Source: an uncultured Novosphingobium sp.
GTDB lineage: Bacteria; Pseudomonadota; Alphaproteobacteria; Sphingomonadales; Sphingomonadaceae
NCBI GenBank assembly: GCA_946886365.1
Contig: CAMPIM010000040.1
Location: forward strand, 1-26,723
Direction: 5' to 3'
DNA length: 26,723 nucleotides
Shown: in pieces, positions 23,420 through 26,723 of the stretch
Layout of the letters: every line of letters begins with the position of its first letter
How positions within the stretch are numbered: the stretch's first letter is position 1
Position numbers and translations under genes: made by a program
The notes under the pieces: model-generated
Told to the model about the DNA's origin: nothing
What the model saw: the letters and a program-made list of their open reading frames with translations, nothing else
The model's database searches: none

Positions 23420-23445
23420 CCGTTCGTGCTCAGCTTGTCGAAGGG
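23420..23445. repeat. Dispersed palindromic intergenic repeat, copy 3 (inverted)
   Basis: Read on the minus strand the unit starts CCCTTCGACAAGCTGAGCAC and ends GAACGG. It aligns with the units at 7595-7620 and 13504-13528 at most positions but with GAGCAC in place of CAGGGC. It sits within the - strand operon between the DUF938 stop (23463) and the nucleotidyltransferase start, where it would form part of the message. Confidence 0.72.
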
Positions 23446-23462
23446 TCAGCGCGGGTCGGCTT

Positions 23463-24110
23463 TCAGGAAGATGCGCTTCGGAACAGTAGCGACAGATTAT
23501 TGGCGGGCATCTCCACAAGCCGCTCCAATGCCAGCCCGCTCGCCGCTGCGGCGGCGACAACATCCTCGACGCGGCGCAATCCCCATTGCGGATCGCGCGC
23601 CTTTAGCGAAGCGTCGAAGGCAAGATTGCTGGGCGCGGTTTCGACATCATCGCGGATGAATGGCCCATAGAGGTAGAGCAATCCACCCGGCGGCAACGCC
23701 CTCCCCGCCCCGGCCATCAGGCCAAGGGTCGCCGCCCATGGGCTGATATGGGTCATGTTGATGCAAAGGATCGCGTCGGCCTTTGTGACCGGCCATGCGG
23801 CGGCGGCATCAAGTCTGATGGGGGCGCGAAGATTCGGTAGCAGTGCCTCGGCGCGCCATGCTTCGATCGATGCCAGCGCAACGGGATCGGGGTCGCTTGG
23901 CTGCCATTCCGGGGTGGGCAGCGCCGCCGCGAAATAGCTGGCATGTTCGCCGCTGCCGCTCGCCACCTCCAGAACCAGGCCGAGAGGCGGGAGCGCCTCA
24001 CGCAATATCGCCAGGATGGCGTCGCGGTTACGCTGCGTCGCGGGCGCATGGCGCTTGCCCGACGCCACGGGACCGGAGCCGGGTTCCCACGGCTCCGGTC
24101 TGTCCGTCAT
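23463..24110 (-). CDS. DUF938 SAM-dependent methyltransferase-like protein
   Basis: This is a 215-residue class I methyltransferase-fold protein of the DUF938 family (PF06080); no substrate is known. RHAPATQRNRDAILAILREALP near the N-terminus and LVLEVASGSGEHASYFAAALP (SAM-binding motif I, about 45-65) are family hallmarks. These are followed by WQPSDPDPVALASI, the acidic residues of motif II, and ILCINMTHISPWAATLGLMAG. The C-terminal FDASLKARDPQWGLRRVEDV is also typical. The ATG overlaps the gcvPB stop (ATGA, 24107-24110), so it is translationally coupled to the glycine cleavage genes, a link between one-carbon supply and a SAM-dependent reaction. Confidence 0.9.
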   Translation of the reverse strand: MTDRPEPWEPGSGPVASGKRHAPATQRNRDAILAILREALPPLGLVLEVASGSGEHASYFAAALPTPEWQPSDPDPVALASIEAWRAEALLPNLRAPIRLDAAAAWPVTKADAILCINMTHISPWAATLGLMAGAGRALPPGGLLYLYGPFIRDDVETAPSNLAFDASLKARDPQWGLRRVEDVVAAAAASGLALERLVEMPANNLSLLFRSASS

Positions 24111-25678
24111 TCGGCCACTTCCGCGAGAGCTGGATCGCTCCAGCTTAGGACTGGCTTGCGCGCAGCAAGCGTTTCATCAAGGCGGCGGCGGGGCGCGAAA
24201 TAGGGCGCCCCCTTCAGCGCTTCGTCACCCGCCTTCGCGCGTTCGGCGAGGCTGCGCAGCGCTAGGATGAACTGGTCGAGCGCAGCCTTGCTTTCGGTCT
24301 CCGTCGGTTCAACCAGCATCGCGCCGTGGATTACCAACGGGAAATACATGGTCATCGGGTGGAAGCCTTCGTCGATCAGGCCCTTGGCGATGTCGAGCGT
24401 GGTGAAGCCTTCTGCCAGGCCCTTGTCGCTGAACAGCGCCTCATGCATGCAGGGGCCACTCTGCCCGAACGGTGCGTCCAGCACATCGTTCAGGCTGCGC
24501 AGGATGTAGTTGGCGTTCAGCACCGCGTCACTCGCGACCTGACGCAGGCCATCGGCGCCGTGGCTGAGGATATAGGTCAGCGCGCGGGTGAACATGCCCA
24601 TCTGGCCATGGAAGGCGACCATGCGGCCGAAGCTGCTGGCGTGATGTTCGTCGGCGGTTTCTTCCTCGATCAGCACGAACTGACCGTCCTGCTTTTCCAC
24701 AAAGGGCAGCGGTGCGAAGGGGGTCAACGCCTCCGATAGCACGACCGGGCCTGAGCCGGGACCGCCGCCGCCATGGGGGGTGGAGAAGGTCTTGTGCAGA
24801 TTGATGTGCATCGCATCGACACCGAGGTCGCCGGGGCGGACGCGGCCGACGATGGCGTTGAAGTTCGCGCCATCGCAATAGACGAAGGCCCCGGCGGCGT
24901 GAACCGCGTCAGAGATTGTTTTCATCTCGCGCTCGAACAGGCCGCAGGTGTTGGGGTTGGTAATCATCACGGCCGCGACGTCCGGGCCGAGGCGCGCCTT
25001 GAGAGCCGCCAGATCGACGCGGCCATCGGGGGTCGCGGGAATATCCTCGACTTTGTAACCGCAGAAGGCCGCGGTCGCCGGGTTGGTGCCGTGGGCGCTT
25101 TCCGGGACGAGGATGACACTGCGCGCGTCGCCACGGGCTTCGAGCGCGGCGCGGATTGCCAGCAGGCCGCACAGTTCGCCATGCGCGCCCGCCTTGGGGC
25201 TCATCGCGACCGAGTGCATGCCGGTCAGCTTGATCAACCATTCGGCAAGTTCATGGATCACCGCCAGCGCGCCCTGAACCGTCGATTGGGGGCTAAGCGG
25301 GTGGAGGTCCGCGAAACCCGGCATCCGCGCGACTTTCTCGTTGAGACGCGGGTTGTGCTTCATCGTGCAGCTGCCGAGCGGGAACAGGCCAAGGTCGATG
25401 GCGTAATTCTGGCGGCTGAGGCGGGTATAGTGGCGCACCGTCTCCTGCTCCGACAGGCCGGGCAAGCCGATGCCGTCGGTGCGAGCGAGATTGCCGAGGC
25501 GGCTGGCGACCTTGGGGGCATCGGCGAAGTCAACGCCGGTGGTTTCGATCGATCCAATCTCGAAGATCAGCGCTTCTTCCAGCATCAGCGCGCGGTTGCC
25601 CGTGGCGGTTACGGGGGCGCTATCGACTCCGGTAATGGCCTGGGGCGCGGTGGGGCGGCCTTCCTTGAGCATGGTCAT
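24107..25678 (-). CDS. gcvPB: Glycine dehydrogenase (decarboxylating) subunit 2
   Basis: This is the PLP-binding beta subunit of the two-subunit P-protein of the glycine cleavage system, which decarboxylates glycine and passes the aminomethyl group to GcvH. The 523 residues are normal for the split form. The PLP lysine is K296 in [19 protein letters not shown]. Other family stretches are [46 protein letters not shown] and [19 protein letters not shown] at 25686-25692 on the minus strand, seven bases before the ATG, supports the start. The start overlaps the gcvPA stop (ATGA, 25675-25678) and its stop overlaps DUF938. Confidence 0.96.
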   Translation of the reverse strand: MTMLKEGRPTAPQAITGVDSAPVTATGNRALMLEEALIFEIGSIETTGVDFADAPKVASRLGNLARTDGIGLPGLSEQETVRHYTRLSRQNYAIDLGLFPLGSCTMKHNPRLNEKVARMPGFADLHPLSPQSTVQGALAVIHELAEWLIKLTGMHSVAMSPKAGAHGELCGLLAIRAALEARGDARSVILVPESAHGTNPATAAFCGYKVEDIPATPDGRVDLAALKARLGPDVAAVMITNPNTCGLFEREMKTISDAVHAAGAFVYCDGANFNAIVGRVRPGDLGVDAMHINLHKTFSTPHGGGGPGSGPVVLSEALTPFAPLPFVEKQDGQFVLIEEETADEHHASSFGRMVAFHGQMGMFTRALTYILSHGADGLRQVASDAVLNANYILRSLNDVLDAPFGQSGPCMHEALFSDKGLAEGFTTLDIAKGLIDEGFHPMTMYFPLVIHGAMLVEPTETESKAALDQFILALRSLAERAKAGDEALKGAPYFAPRRRLDETLAARKPVLSWSDPALAEVAE

Positions 25679-26723
25679 GCCAGTTCCTCCTCAAGCGCCT
25701 TGGCAAAGGCTTCGATATCCTCGCCCGTCACGGTTTCTGTGACGGCGACGACCAGACCGTTGCCGATCTCCGCCGCATCCGGGAACAGGCGGCCAAGCGA
25801 CACGCCGCCAAGAACGCCCTTGTCGGCGAGGTTGCGGACGACATCACGGGCATCCTTCGACAGGACCAGCGTGAACTCATTGAAGAAGCTGTCGTTGAGC
25901 AGCTTGACGCCCGGCACCTGGGCCAGACGCTCGGCTGCCTGAACGGCGAGACCATGGTTCAGCGTCGCGAGGTCCCGCAGGCCCTTTTCGCCCAGCAACG
26001 TCATGTGGATGCTGAACGCCAGCGCGCAGAGGCCCGAATTGGTGCAGATGTTCGACGTCGCCTTCTCACGGCGGATATGCTGCTCGCGGGTGGAGAGGGT
26101 CAGCACGAAGCCGCGCTTGCCCGCCGCATCCACCGTCTCGCCACAAAGGCGGCCGGGCATCTGGCGGACATATTTCTGCTTGGCTGCGAAGAGGCCGAGA
26201 TAAGGACCGCCGAACTGGAGGCCGACGCCGATCGACTGGCCTTCGCCCACGACGATGTCCGCGCCCATATGACCCGGCGCCTTGATCGCGCCCAGCGCGA
26301 CCGGTTCGGTCACGACCGCGACCAGCAGCGCGCCTGCTTCATGAGCGGCATCGGCGAGCGGGGCCAGGTCAGTGATGCGGCCGAGAATGTCGGGATACTG
26401 GACGACGACGCAGCTCGTATCCTTGTCAATCCCGGCGATCAGCGCATCGATATCGGTGGCAGCGTTTAGGGTCGGCGCTTCATGCACCAGCGCGTCGCCG
26501 GTGAACTTCGCCATGGTGTTGGCGACGGAAACATAATGCGGGTGCAGACCGGAGGACAGGATCGCCTTGCCACGCTTGGTGATACGGCGGGCCATGCCGA
26601 TCGCCTCCCAGCAGGCGGTCGAGCCGTCATACATGGACGCGTTGGCAACATCACAACCCAGCAGACGCGCGACCTGCGTCTGGAATTCGAACAGCACCTG
26701 CAATGTGCCCTGCGCGATTTCGG
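25675..26723 (-). CDS. gcvPA: Glycine dehydrogenase (decarboxylating) subunit 1, 5'-truncated by the window edge
   Basis: This is the alpha subunit of the split P-protein, paired with gcvPB. About 349 residues are visible; the full protein is usually near 450, so roughly 100 N-terminal residues lie beyond the window. The frame is open to the edge and begins [20 protein letters not shown], the conserved internal stretch of GcvPA (PEISQGxLQxxFEFQT). [43 protein letters not shown] and [23 protein letters not shown] follow as expected. It is the upstream partner in the - strand operon and overlaps gcvPB by four bases. gcvT and gcvH, often upstream, are outside. Confidence 0.96.
   Translation of the reverse strand, partial: EIAQGTLQVLFEFQTQVARLLGCDVANASMYDGSTACWEAIGMARRITKRGKAILSSGLHPHYVSVANTMAKFTGDALVHEAPTLNAATDIDALIAGIDKDTSCVVVQYPDILGRITDLAPLADAAHEAGALLVAVVTEPVALGAIKAPGHMGADIVVGEGQSIGVGLQFGGPYLGLFAAKQKYVRQMPGRLCGETVDAAGKRGFVLTLSTREQHIRREKATSNICTNSGLCALAFSIHMTLLGEKGLRDLATLNHGLAVQAAERLAQVPGVKLLNDSFFNEFTLVLSKDARDVVRNLADKGVLGGVSLGRLFPDAAEIGNGLVVAVTETVTGEDIEAFAKALEEELA

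Noticed and set aside
24773..25942. 389-residue open frame on the plus strand opposite gcvPB/gcvPA
   Set aside because: It mirrors the gcvP coding strand, and its low-complexity sequence has no motif.

Overview
The window is a gene-dense, high-GC chromosomal segment from an alphaproteobacterium, almost certainly a member of the Sphingomonadaceae (Sphingobium/Novosphingobium/Sphingomonas group). The strongest evidence is a soluble serine palmitoyltransferase whose catalytic residues sit at nearly the same positions as in the Sphingomonas enzyme. It lies directly behind a dedicated acyl carrier protein. A long-chain polyprenyl diphosphate synthase, an NDUFS4-like complex I subunit and GTTC-N7-GTTC-type SOS sequences also fit an alphaproteobacterium. 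Nearly every base is coding and no gap exceeds 300 bases. I see no tRNA, rRNA, CRISPR array, transposase or phage gene.

Layout. (1) 1-4746, + strand: the end of rplU, then rpmA, a strong terminator, a GNAT acetyltransferase, obgE, proB and an extended SDR. (2) 4750-6646, - strand: radA followed by cvpA. A perfect 15-bp LexA-type half-site pair lies just upstream of radA. (3) 6794-10500, + strand: an endonuclease/exonuclease/phosphatase protein, a large DUF3376 patatin-like hydrolase and an overlapping small lipoprotein. (4) 10514-10807, - strand: pterin-4a-carbinolamine dehydratase. (5) 10848-13385, + strand: a chain with 4-nt stop/start overlaps (mini-metallopeptidase, ccmA, ccmB, EamA transporter). 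(6) 13545-13823, - strand: chorismate mutase, divergent from a polyprenyl diphosphate synthase. (7) 13926-18701, + strand: polyprenyl synthase, TSUP transporter, hrpB helicase, NDUFS4-like subunit. (8) 18824-22573, + strand: sphingolipid entry module (acpP and spt), then a hybrid histidine kinase. (9) 22530-26723, - strand: gcvPA, gcvPB, a DUF938 methyltransferase and a Tam41-like nucleotidyltransferase. The last gene overlaps the kinase tail-to-tail.

Most genes are housekeeping. The parts worth a second look are the sphingolipid module with a nested inverted repeat immediately in front of spt, a family of dispersed palindromic intergenic repeats (three copies plus a related nested element), the SOS-like box over a possible leaderless radA promoter, and the Tam41-like nucleotidyltransferase beside the sphingolipid genes. 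I did not find a clearly new multi-gene system; the sphingolipid neighbourhood is the best candidate for undescribed function.
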